Below are positions 1 to 5,850 of a stretch of DNA of 7,963 bases, piece by piece. The notes beneath the pieces were generated by a model. It was not told where the DNA came from, did no database searches, and was given only the letters and a program-made list of their open reading frames with translations. Origin of the DNA: CAZXFA01 sp964640085 (GTDB taxonomy: Bacteria; Actinomycetota; UBA4738; HRBIN12); contig CAZXFA010000052.1 of NCBI GenBank assembly GCA_964640085.1, forward strand, positions 1 to 7,963, read 5' to 3'. The position numbers were made by a program, and so were the translations under genes. Within the stretch, counting starts at the first letter, position 1, and each line of letters starts with the position of its first letter.

Positions 1-738
1 AGCGGGACGATCTTCTTCGCCGGCTGCAACCTGCGCTGCGTGTTCTGCCAGAACTGGGACATCTCCTGGCGTGTCCAGGGCCAGGAGGTTGGCCCGCACC
101 GGCTGGCGCAGATGATGCTCGAGCTCCAGGCGCGCGGGTGCCACAACATCAACTGGGTGACGCCGGAGCACGTGGTTCCGCAGATCCTCGAGGCGCTCCC
201 GATCGCGGTCGAGGCCGGGCTGCGGCTCCCGATCGTCTACAACACGAGCTCGTACGACTCGGCGGACTCGCTCGAGCTCCTGGACGGGATCGTCGACGTG
301 TACATGCCGGACTTCAAGTTCTGGACCACCGAGCGGGCGAGGCGATATGTCCGGAGACCGGAGTACCCCGAGGTCGCGAAGGCCAGGATCCGAGAGATGC
401 ACCGACAGGTGGGCCCGCTCGCGTTCGACGGGCAGGGGATCGCGGTACGCGGCCTACTCCTTCGGCACCTCGTGATGCCGGGGATGCTCGACGAGACCGA
501 GGCGATCCTGCGGTGGGTCGCCGAGGAGCTCGGGACGGGCACGTACCTCAACCTGATGCCGCAGTACTATCCGGCCGGCCTCGTCACGCGCGGCGGGGAC
601 TACCCGGAGATCGACCGGCACCTCGCCCGCGATGAGTACAAGCGGGCCGTCGAGCTCGCCGAGGAGCTCGGCCTCCACCGTCTGGACGCGAGGAGCCGGA
701 TGTCGGCCAGGAACCCCGAGGCGTGGGGCGCTCCGTAG
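1..738 (+). CDS. PflX-like radical SAM protein (5'-truncated by window edge)
   Basis: The frame is open from base 1, giving 245 visible residues that end at TAG (736-738). The fragment begins just before a radical SAM cluster motif, CNLRCVFC (Cys at visible residues 9, 13 and 16; CxxxCxxC), which binds the 4Fe-4S cluster that cleaves S-adenosylmethionine. Later segments match my memory of the COG1313 (PflX) family: GCHNINWVTPEHVVPQILEA, LPIVYNTSSYDS, IVDVYMPDFKFW, RHLVMPG and YLNLMPQYYPAG. The family resembles pyruvate-formate-lyase activases, but its substrate is generally unknown, so no reaction is assigned. Family members are around 300 residues or more, so roughly 60-100 N-terminal residues lie outside the window. 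The gene ends 30 bases before selC on the same strand. A cytosolic enzyme is expected. Family assignment is firm; the function is open. Confidence 0.9.
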   Translation, partial: SGTIFFAGCNLRCVFCQNWDISWRVQGQEVGPHRLAQMMLELQARGCHNINWVTPEHVVPQILEALPIAVEAGLRLPIVYNTSSYDSADSLELLDGIVDVYMPDFKFWTTERARRYVRRPEYPEVAKARIREMHRQVGPLAFDGQGIAVRGLLLRHLVMPGMLDETEAILRWVAEELGTGTYLNLMPQYYPAGLVTRGGDYPEIDRHLARDEYKRAVELAEELGLHRLDARSRMSARNPEAWGAP

Positions 739-755
739 CCCAGACCCTCCGCCGG

Positions 756-761
756 TATCCT
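756..761 (+). promoter_or_regulatory. Possible -10 element for selC
   Basis: TATCCT matches the TATAAT consensus at four of six positions and ends seven bases before G769, the first base of the mature tRNA. No good -35 hexamer is seen upstream; that stretch overlaps the end of the radical SAM gene. If used, transcription would start at or near the tRNA 5' end. The alternative is co-transcription with the upstream gene and 5' processing by RNase P. Confidence 0.25.
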
Positions 762-768
762 CGATCGC

Positions 769-860
769 GGAGGCGTCAGGGCGCCTGGTGGGCCCCCCGG
801 TCTTCAAAACCGGTGTGGGGGCGAAAGCTCCCAGGCGGGTTCGATTCCCGTCCGCCTCCG
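769..860 (+). tRNA. selC: Selenocysteine tRNA, anticodon UCA
   Basis: This tRNA is charged with serine, converted to selenocysteinyl-tRNA by SelA and delivered by SelB to UGA codons marked by a SECIS element. The anticodon stem CCGGT/ACCGG (797-801, 809-813) closes a loop CTTCAAA with anticodon TCA at 804-806. The acceptor stem GGAGGCG (769-775) pairs with CGCCTCC (853-859), and G860 is the discriminator. The D arm is long with a four-base loop TGGT, as in this class; its stem needs one bulged G (783). The long variable arm is a seven-pair stem, TGGGGGC/GCTCCCA, with a GAAA loop (816-833). The T loop is TTCGATT (840-846). CCA is not encoded. Length, long extra arm and UCA anticodon together exclude an ordinary suppressor tRNA. 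No selA, selB or selD is in view. Confidence 0.95.
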
Positions 861-918
861 CTACTGAATCGGGTCGATTTCAGAATCCGCTGAAGCCTCC
901 GTAGGCTGTGAGCGATCC

Positions 919-937
919 GGTCGCCCCGCATGCGACC
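919..937. terminator. Candidate bidirectional terminator hairpin between selC and pspA
   Basis: GGTCGC (919-924) and GCGACC (932-937) form a perfect six-pair GC-rich stem with a seven-base loop. It sits in the 99-base gap between two convergent genes, 58 bases past selC and 22 bases past the pspA stop, where a shared terminator would be expected. No T tract follows on either strand, so it is not a classical intrinsic terminator. Confidence 0.35.
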
Positions 938-959
938 TGCACCATCAGCTCTTTCGGGC

Positions 960-1685
960 TTACGATCCGGGTGTCGTGCCGCTCCGGAGCGCGGCCAGCC
1001 GGGCCTCGACCTCCGCATCCTCCGCTGCGTCGTCGAGGCTCTCGAACTGAGCATCCAGCGACGAGGCGGCCAGCTCTGCCTGTCCAGCGACTCGCGCCTC
1101 CTCCCGGCGGATCTTGTCCTCGAACCGAGAGATCTCGCTGGTCGGATCCATCATGTCAACGCTGCTGAGGGCATCGTGGACCTCGGCCTGCGCCCGCGCC
1201 ATCTTCGCTCTGGCGACGAGCTCGCCGCGCTTGGTCTTGAGCTCCTCGAGCCGAGCGTTCATCGTCTGCATCCCGGTCTTCAGCTTCTCCACGACCCCGG
1301 TCTGCTGGGCGATCGTCGGCTGAAGGTTCTTCGCCTGCTCCTCGTAGCCGATCTGCTTCCTCAAGGCGATGCGAGCGAGGTTCTCGAACTTATCGGCGTC
1401 GCCCGTGCTTCCTTGGGCCCGCAGCTCGTCGGCCTTCCTCGCGGCGGCGGCGGCCTTCGCCCCCCACTCCGTCGCCGTCTCACGCGCCTCTCGCTCGTCC
1501 TCCTCCATCATCCGCAGGTTCCCGATCGTGGTCGCCACCGCGTCGTTCGCCTCGTCGATGTTGTTCATGTAGTCGCGGATCATCTGATCCAGCATCTTCT
1601 CCGGATCCTCGGCGGCGTCGAGGAGCGCGTTGATGTTGGCCTTCGTGAGCTGAGCGATCCGCCCCAAGATCGACTGCTGTGTCAT
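960..1685 (-). CDS. pspA: PspA/IM30-family phage-shock protein A
   Basis: This is a 241-residue protein of the PspA/IM30 (Vipp1) family, peripheral proteins that oligomerise on the inner face of the cytoplasmic membrane and help maintain it under stress. Landmarks are the amphipathic N terminus MTQQSILGRIAQLTKANINA, then ALLDAAEDPEKMLDQMIRDY (about residues 20-39), typical of the family. A long Ala/Glu/Arg-rich helical region, probably coiled coil, runs from about 25 to 230. It includes LARIALRKQIGYEEQA and ISRFEDKIRREEARVAGQAE. There is no signal peptide or membrane segment. ATG at 1685 is preceded by GGGAGG (1691-1696) with a five-base spacer, and the stop is TAA. It lies 48 bases behind the TPM-domain gene on the same strand, so co-transcription is likely. 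Length is normal for the family. Confidence 0.95.
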   Translation of the reverse strand: MTQQSILGRIAQLTKANINALLDAAEDPEKMLDQMIRDYMNNIDEANDAVATTIGNLRMMEEDEREARETATEWGAKAAAAARKADELRAQGSTGDADKFENLARIALRKQIGYEEQAKNLQPTIAQQTGVVEKLKTGMQTMNARLEELKTKRGELVARAKMARAQAEVHDALSSVDMMDPTSEISRFEDKIRREEARVAGQAELAASSLDAQFESLDDAAEDAEVEARLAALRSGTTPGS

Positions 1686-1733
1686 CCCTGCCTCCCTCCG
1701 CGGGGTCCAGCCCCCGCACGCGTGCCCGATCCG

Positions 1734-3767
1734 TCATCCGAACCGTCCGCCACCGCCTCGGCGCCCCCCCATGCCCCGGCCGCCGAAGCTGCCCACGCCG
1801 AACCTCCCGCCGCCTCCGCGTCTCCCCTTCCCGAACCCTCCGGGGAACCCGCCGCCCCAGCGACCATGTCCTCCTCCCCCGCCGAGCGTGCTGCCGATCA
1901 GGATCCCGCCGAGGATCGCTCCCCAGTCGCTGCCTCCGTTTCGTGGCCTACGGGGTGGCCGACCGTACCGAGAGACGTCGTCCTTCGCCAGGTCCAGTGC
2001 CTGGCGGGCGAGCGACTCGGCGGTGGTCGCCTCGCGCAGGGCCGCCACGGGGTCGCCCTCCTCGAGAGCGACCGACCGGTCGTAGTGTCGCACGGCCTCC
2101 GAGAGGCGCGTCCTCGCCTCCGCGCCAACGGCGCCACGGCGCGTCGTGATGAAGTCTCTGGCCACGTCGATCTGTGCCCTAGCCGCCGAGAGGGTGTGGT
2201 CGAGCGAGGCCCGCGCCTTCCGCTCGCGCTCCTCCTCGTCCCGGATGCCCTGGAGCGCTCGCTCTAGCGCGTCGTCGGCCTCCTCCAGGCGGTGCAGCGC
2301 GCCGAGGGGGTCGCGGCCGCCCTCGTCCGAGGCCGCCTTGCGCGCGTCGGACAGCGCCGCCTCGGCCGTCGCAACCGGCGCCGCCAGCTGGGCGTCGTTC
2401 GAGGCGCGCCTCGCCTCGGTGAGGCTCGCCTCGGTGTCGCCGATCGCCGCCTGGATCCTGTGCCAGGATCCGTCCAGATCCCGCTTCAGCCGTTCGACCG
2501 CCTCAAGCAGCCGTTCCGCCTGGCCAGTCGCCTCCTCCGCCGCCCTCGACGCCACCGCGGCGAGGCCGCCGCGACCCGCCTGCAGATGGGCCCGTCCCGC
2601 CGTTACCTGTTCCCGGGCGAAATCGAGTCGCTGTCTGGCATGATCGCCGTTCTGTGCCACCGCCGCGATCGCCGCCGGGGCGTACACGCGTCCGAGCTCG
2701 GTAAGAGTCGCGGCCGCCGCCGGGATCCGGTCGGACAAGCTGGCGAGATGCTGCTCCAGGCGGGGCAGGATCTGCGGGACGTTCTTCTCCAGATCCCGAA
2801 GCTCGTCGAACTTGGCCGCCTCCGCGTCGAGACGGTCGCTCGCCGCGTCCGTCCTGCGGCAGATCTCGATCAGCATCGATCGTCTCGTCCTCTCGTCCTC
2901 CGGCTCGGCGTCGTCGAGCTGCTGCTGCATCCGGAACGCGACCGTCAGGTCCTCGCGGGCAGCAGCGAGCGCCGCGGAGAACGGTGCCGTCTGATCCTCG
3001 CCGAACTCGGCGATCGCGAACGCGAGTTCCTGCTCGCTGGTCTTGATCGCGTCATCGGTCTCGACCAGTTGGGCCGCGGCCCGCCGTCGGAGGTCCTTCA
3101 GCGACATCCGTTCGTACTCGTCCCGGGAGGCGGGCGGCGCCGGCAGCTGGACGCCGCCGACCCCCGGTGCCCGCCGACGCCACGCGAGGAACACCATCCC
3201 GCCGACCACGACGACGCCCACCACCACCCACGGGAGCCAGGACGTGCCACCGCCGCCTGGACTCGTTTCGTCCGGCTCGAGGCCCGGCTGTTCGTTCAGG
3301 GACCGGCTGATGCCCTGCGCCGCAGCGATCGCCGCGCCCGCCCAATCGTTGTCGGACAGCTCCGGCTCGATGGCGCCGGTCGCTAGCTCGGCGAGCTGCT
3401 CATCGGTGAGGCGGAACGCCTCGTCGACCGAATAGGCGTACGCGCGATCCTGCATCGCGACAGCGAGGAGCACGTCGTTCAGGCCGAGACTACTGATGTG
3501 GGCGGTCTCGTCGGCCCATTCCTGTGCGTTCCAGCCGGAGAACGATTCGACGTACGCGATCCATAGGTCGACCCCGTGGCGCTCCTCGAGCTGCTCGATC
3601 GCCGCCTCGACGTCGCCCTCGCGCCCATCGAGCGCGCCCACCTCGTCGGTGACTTGATCGGCGAGCCTGAGCGGCTCCTCGGCCGACGCCGTCCCAGACA
3701 TGGCGAAGATCGCAGCGATCGCCACAACGGCGATCAACATGGGCAGGCGCCGCAGCGTCCAGACCAC
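1734..3767 (-). CDS. TPM-domain membrane protein with coiled-coil region and Gly-rich tail
   Basis: This 677-residue envelope protein starts with a signal peptide (residues 1-29, hydrophobic core LIAVVAIAAIFAM, likely cleavage after ASA). A TPM domain (TLP18.3/Psb32/MOLO-1 type) follows at about 32-155, recognised by LADQVTDEVGALDG, GVDLWIAYVESFSGW, NDVLLAVAMQDRAYAYSV and WAGAAIAAA. A Gly-rich linker leads to one membrane span (about 177-196) and a basic stop (RRR). Residues 215-600 are long charged Ala-rich helices, probably coiled coil. The C terminus has DWGAILGGILIGSTLGG, then a Gly/Arg-rich tail (about 625-677). An extracytoplasmic TPM domain and a cytoplasmic coiled coil are inferred. 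The next gene is pspA, so a shared membrane-stress role is likely, but the biochemical activity is unknown. The start is GTG at 3767. A GAGGAG lies 23 bases upstream, too far to be its ribosome site, and no in-frame start lies nearer it. ATG at 3740 is an alternative that shortens the signal peptide. Confidence 0.88.
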   Translation of the reverse strand: MVWTLRRLPMLIAVVAIAAIFAMSGTASAEEPLRLADQVTDEVGALDGREGDVEAAIEQLEERHGVDLWIAYVESFSGWNAQEWADETAHISSLGLNDVLLAVAMQDRAYAYSVDEAFRLTDEQLAELATGAIEPELSDNDWAGAAIAAAQGISRSLNEQPGLEPDETSPGGGGTSWLPWVVVGVVVVGGMVFLAWRRRAPGVGGVQLPAPPASRDEYERMSLKDLRRRAAAQLVETDDAIKTSEQELAFAIAEFGEDQTAPFSAALAAAREDLTVAFRMQQQLDDAEPEDERTRRSMLIEICRRTDAASDRLDAEAAKFDELRDLEKNVPQILPRLEQHLASLSDRIPAAAATLTELGRVYAPAAIAAVAQNGDHARQRLDFAREQVTAGRAHLQAGRGGLAAVASRAAEEATGQAERLLEAVERLKRDLDGSWHRIQAAIGDTEASLTEARRASNDAQLAAPVATAEAALSDARKAASDEGGRDPLGALHRLEEADDALERALQGIRDEEERERKARASLDHTLSAARAQIDVARDFITTRRGAVGAEARTRLSEAVRHYDRSVALEEGDPVAALREATTAESLARQALDLAKDDVSRYGRPPRRPRNGGSDWGAILGGILIGSTLGGGGGHGRWGGGFPGGFGKGRRGGGGRFGVGSFGGRGMGGRRGGGGRFG

Positions 3768-4184
3768 CCCCGACGACGGTCGGCCTGTGTCTCCTCGACA
3801 CTACTACTCGATTCGGTGATGGCGATCTCGGGCCTCACCGCGACGACGCCACCGTCCACGAACGCAGCGCCGAAAGACGCCAACGTCATGCCGCGTCAAC
3901 AACAGGCTTGTTCTCACGCTAGCATCCCGGATCTTGTTGGGCGAGGGACCTTGGCATACGCCTTCCTCCTGATCCTGAGCGGGTCCGTGTTGCGAAGCTC
4001 AGACCCAGAGGCAGGGGTTCGTCAAACCTGGGTCCTAGGCGTCCGGACACTGTTCCAAGCGGAGCAGACGTGGCTGGACCGCCCGAGGCTGCCTACGATG
4101 CCAGCTGCGAAGCGGCGACGATCATCTCGTCGCCCGAGCAGGAGGAGATGCGCGCCTTCCTTGGCGGCGATCTCATCGGGTCGG
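3768..4184. other. Intergenic stretch between ku and the TPM gene
   Basis: I see no convincing gene on either strand here. The open frames lack family similarity or ribosome sites. It should contain the promoter of the TPM-pspA pair; TTGACG on the minus strand (3899-3894) resembles a -35 box, but no matching -10 is evident. It also holds the downstream sequence of ku, with one inverted repeat listed separately. If ku is not ended by a second frameshift, its frame runs into this stretch as far as 4022. Confidence 0.5.
4002..4034 (-). terminator. Candidate terminator or inverted repeat downstream of ku
   Basis: GACCCAG (4002-4008) and CTGGGTC (4028-4034) are perfect seven-base inverted arms around a 19-base spacer that can itself form a short GGTT/AACC stem. 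It lies about 150 bases past the probable ku stop at 4185. No T tract follows on the minus strand, so termination is only a guess. Confidence 0.25.
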
Positions 4185-5100
4185 CTACCCGGCCTTCTTC
4201 GAGCGCGGTCGCCGGCTCGGCTTTGCTTGGCCGCCTCGACGCTCTCCTTCAACGCGATCATGAGCCGCTCGACGGCGGAGGAACCAGCTGCGGTGGGTTC
4301 GTGGGCAGCCGCCAAGACCGTTGGCGTGGGCGCCTTCTCGGCCAGGACCCGGAGCAGGTCCTCGCGATAGGTGTCTGCGTAGGCGGTCGGATCCCACTCG
4401 GTCTTCAGCATCTCGATGAGCCGTGTGGCGAGCGCGAGCTCGCGCTCTTCGACCTGGGCGCCCTGGAGGCCGGGCACGAGGGCGGCCGGATCGCGGACCT
4501 CGTCGCCGAAGAAGAGCGTTTCCACCGCCAGCACGTCGTGCATCGGTCGAATCGCAACGAGGTGCGGCTTGGTCCGAAGGACGAAGCGCCCGATACCGGC
4601 GCGGCCGGCCTCGCGCATGGCGGCGTGGAGCAAGAGGTACGGCCTCGCGGCCTCGGACGACCGCGGGATCGCGTAGTACGTCTTCTCGAAGAAGACCGGG
4701 TCGATGTCCGCGAGGTCCACGAAGTCCTCGACGTCGATCGTGCGGCTCCGCTGGGAACCTGCTCGATCTCCTCGCGCGTGAGCAGCACGACCTCACCTGA
4801 GTCGTTCTCCCACCCACGCCGGATGTCATCCCATGCGATCGCCGCCGGCTCCGGCCGGCCCAGCGAACCACCCGTGTCCGGCGTGTCGAGATCGGCTGCC
4901 TTCTCCCTCCTCCTGCTCGGCCGCGACTCCCCGCGTACCGGCACCTCTGGCGTGTCGACGACTCGCTCGTAGCGAACGCGTCGGCCCTCGCGGTCGTAGA
5001 GGTGGAAGCGGACATCCTTTGGTTCGGTCGCATTAACGAGCCGCACAGGCACGTTCACCAGCCCGAAGCTAGGCATCCCGGTCCAAACGGCCGTCGGCAT
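4185..5100 (-). pseudogene. ku: Ku protein for non-homologous end joining, interrupted by one or two frameshifts
   Basis: Bacterial Ku is a homodimeric ring that binds DNA double-strand ends and recruits LigD; no ligD is in view. The first frame encodes residues 1-115: MPTAVWTGMPSFGLVNVPVR, the start typical of Ku, then ATEPKDVRFHLYD and VVLLTREEIEQV. The reading then needs a one-base shift at about 4753-4757. From base 4753 it continues QRSRTIDVEDFVDL, IDPVFFEKTYYAIP, GRFVLRTKPHLVAIRP, VETLFFGDEVRDP and EWDPTAYADTYREDLL. A second shift of the same kind near 4222-4225 would give a typical basic tail, KPSRRPRSKKAG, ending at TAG (4187-4185). Without it the second frame runs on for 67 residues to 4022. 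Restored, the protein would be about 305 residues, normal for Ku. Residues 47-88 form a longer linker than usual. I chose ATG 5100 because similarity begins there; an upstream in-frame ATG at 5178 adds 26 unlike residues. Both breaks are single missing bases at short runs, so sequencing error is a real alternative to a pseudogene. Confidence 0.88.
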
Positions 5101-5108
5101 CGGCCGGA

Positions 5109-5114
5109 AGCGTA
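5109..5114 (-). promoter_or_regulatory. Possible -10 element for a leaderless ku transcript
   Basis: On the minus strand TACGCT fits the TANNNT pattern and ends eight bases before ATG 5100. No Shine-Dalgarno sequence precedes that ATG. Leaderless transcripts with this arrangement are common in Actinobacteria. No clear -35 is seen. Confidence 0.3.
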
Positions 5115-5227
5115 CCGCGGGCGCCACGGGCCGCCGACCGGATCCGTTAGCTGTCCCTAGATGACCGTTCCGCGCCATGTCGTCATGTGCCGTGACCTGC
5201 GGCTTCGTATCGGCGCGAAACCGCCAA

Positions 5228-5243
5228 TGCGCTGACCAGCGCA
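5228..5243. promoter_or_regulatory. Perfect 16-base palindrome upstream of ku
   Basis: TGCGCTG-AC-CAGCGCA is a perfect inverted repeat of seven-base arms around a two-base centre. It lies 128 bases upstream of the ku start and 69 bases past the stop of the ABM-like gene. The form suits a dimeric repressor site. As RNA it could also fold as a short hairpin and help end the transcript of the upstream gene. Confidence 0.3.
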
Positions 5244-5283
5244 GACGCTTAGGCCACGATCAAGCCACTGGATCGGCTCAGGG

Positions 5284-5300
5284 CAGCTTTCCCCAAGCTG
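5284..5300 (-). terminator. Candidate terminator after the ABM-like gene
   Basis: CAGCTT (5284-5289) and AAGCTG (5295-5300) form a perfect six-pair stem with a five-base loop, starting 11 bases past the TAG stop at 5312. No T tract follows, so this is position-based support only. Confidence 0.35.
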
Positions 5301-5311
5301 GCCAGCGGTGG

Positions 5312-5662
5312 CTACATCGACTCATAGGGCGTGAAGAGTTGAGGGACCTCGCTGTTGGCCAGATTCGCTCTCAGCCCCTCGCTCGGCTCACCGAGGACTT
5401 CGCCGTGGACAACGGAGACGATCGCAAGGACCGCCACCGACACCTCGCTGAGGTTGGCGGCGTGCTCGATCGCGGCCTCCGAATCTCGGTACCGCTCGAT
5501 GACGACGCACTCGGATTGGTCCTCGTTGAAGTAGGTGTCATACTGCAGCGTTCCGGTGTCCTTGGTCCGCACGATCTCCATCGCCTGAGCGGACAAGCGT
5601 TTGAATTCGTCGATCTTGCCCTCATGGATCTTGAACCGAGCGATACCCAGAAGCTCGCTCAT
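5312..5662 (-). CDS. ABM-domain (antibiotic biosynthesis monooxygenase-like) small protein
   Basis: The protein has 116 residues. It begins MSELLGIARFKIHEGKIDEF, followed by KRLSAQAMEIVRTKDTGTLQ, YDTYFNEDQSECVVIERYRD and SEAAIEHAANL. This is the pattern of the ABM/dimeric alpha-beta barrel fold: a first strand, a helix with KxxEF-KRL, the GTLQYDxY strand, then the ER-Y-D strand and helix. Such proteins include cofactor-free monooxygenases and heme-degrading enzymes, but many have no known substrate, and none is assigned here. A cytosolic dimer is likely. ATG 5662 has GGAG (5671-5674) eight bases upstream; the frame stays open further upstream, but that part lacks similarity. The start overlaps the stop of the 34-codon reductase remnant by ATGA, so translational coupling is possible. 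About 95-100 residues cover the usual domain; the last 20 are extra. Confidence 0.85.
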   Translation of the reverse strand: MSELLGIARFKIHEGKIDEFKRLSAQAMEIVRTKDTGTLQYDTYFNEDQSECVVIERYRDSEAAIEHAANLSEVSVAVLAIVSVVHGEVLGEPSEGLRANLANSEVPQLFTPYESM

Positions 5663-5763
5663 TGCTCCGTCTCCAGTCTCTTGCAGTCGCGTCCCGTGTC
5701 GTGACGCCACCAACCACCGTAGCCGTCCAGCGACGTGATGAAGTCGACGAGCAGTCCCTGCAT
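5659..5763 (-). pseudogene. N-terminal remnant of a RibD-C/DHFR-like reductase gene (34 codons)
   Basis: ATG 5763 has a strong ribosome site, GAGGAGG (5770-5776), six bases upstream. The product begins MQGLLVDFITSLDGYGGWWR and ends after 34 residues at TGA (5661-5659). The first 16 residues match the first strand and SLDGY loop of dihydrofolate-reductase-like RibD C-terminal-domain proteins, normally about 180-220 residues long. The rest of the domain is absent, and the ABM-like gene follows immediately with overlapping ATGA. Most likely a deletion removed the body of the gene and left its translation start. The intact neighbour (6491 to 5847) belongs to the same broad family, with SVSLDGF in the same place, but the two starts differ enough that a recent tandem copy is unlikely. 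A functional leader peptide is the alternative. Confidence 0.6.
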
Positions 5764-5769
5764 GGAGTT

Positions 5770-5776
5770 CCTCCTC
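5770..5776 (-). promoter_or_regulatory. Strong ribosome binding site of the reductase remnant
   Basis: GAGGAGG on the minus strand stands six bases before ATG 5763. It is one of the strongest ribosome sites in the window, although the open frame it serves has only 34 codons. It may still drive the coupled ABM-like gene. Confidence 0.6.
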
Positions 5777-5829
5777 GTGCGTCGAGTGGGTCATCGAGGA
5801 TGGTCGGGTTCACGCCGTGGGTCTGACGA

Positions 5830-5850
5830 GTGAGCGCCCGAGCGGCTCAC
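5830..5850 (-). terminator. Candidate terminator overlapping the reductase stop codon
   Basis: GTGAGC (5830-5835) pairs with GCTCAC (5845-5850). Two further pairs are possible inside, leaving a CCGA loop and one bulged G. The stem includes the reductase stop codon. No T tract follows, so it may be a processing or stability hairpin instead. Confidence 0.3.

Noticed and set aside
861..959. SECIS element or selenoprotein downstream of selC
   Set aside because: No open frame with an in-frame TGA and a following conserved segment is present; the stretch is a short convergent gap.
776..1054. Minus-strand open frame across selC reading RESNPPGSF
   Set aside because: It is the reverse translation of the tRNA T arm, a known source of false genes. 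The frame also overlaps the end of pspA out of frame.
930..2267. Long plus-strand open frame of 445 codons
   Set aside because: It is antisense to pspA and the TPM gene, whose families are clear. Its composition is the complement shadow of GC-rich codons.
2292..3386. Plus-strand open frame of 364 codons
   Set aside because: It is antisense to the coiled-coil part of the TPM gene, with no domain and no ribosome site.
4753..4757. Programmed -1 ribosomal frameshift in ku
   Set aside because: The site lacks a classical slippery heptamer, and a second break of the same kind lies near the 3' end, so error or decay is more likely.
4070..4972. Plus-strand open frame of 300 codons opposite ku
   Set aside because: The minus strand carries unmistakable Ku motifs. 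This frame is a shadow that stays open because of base composition.
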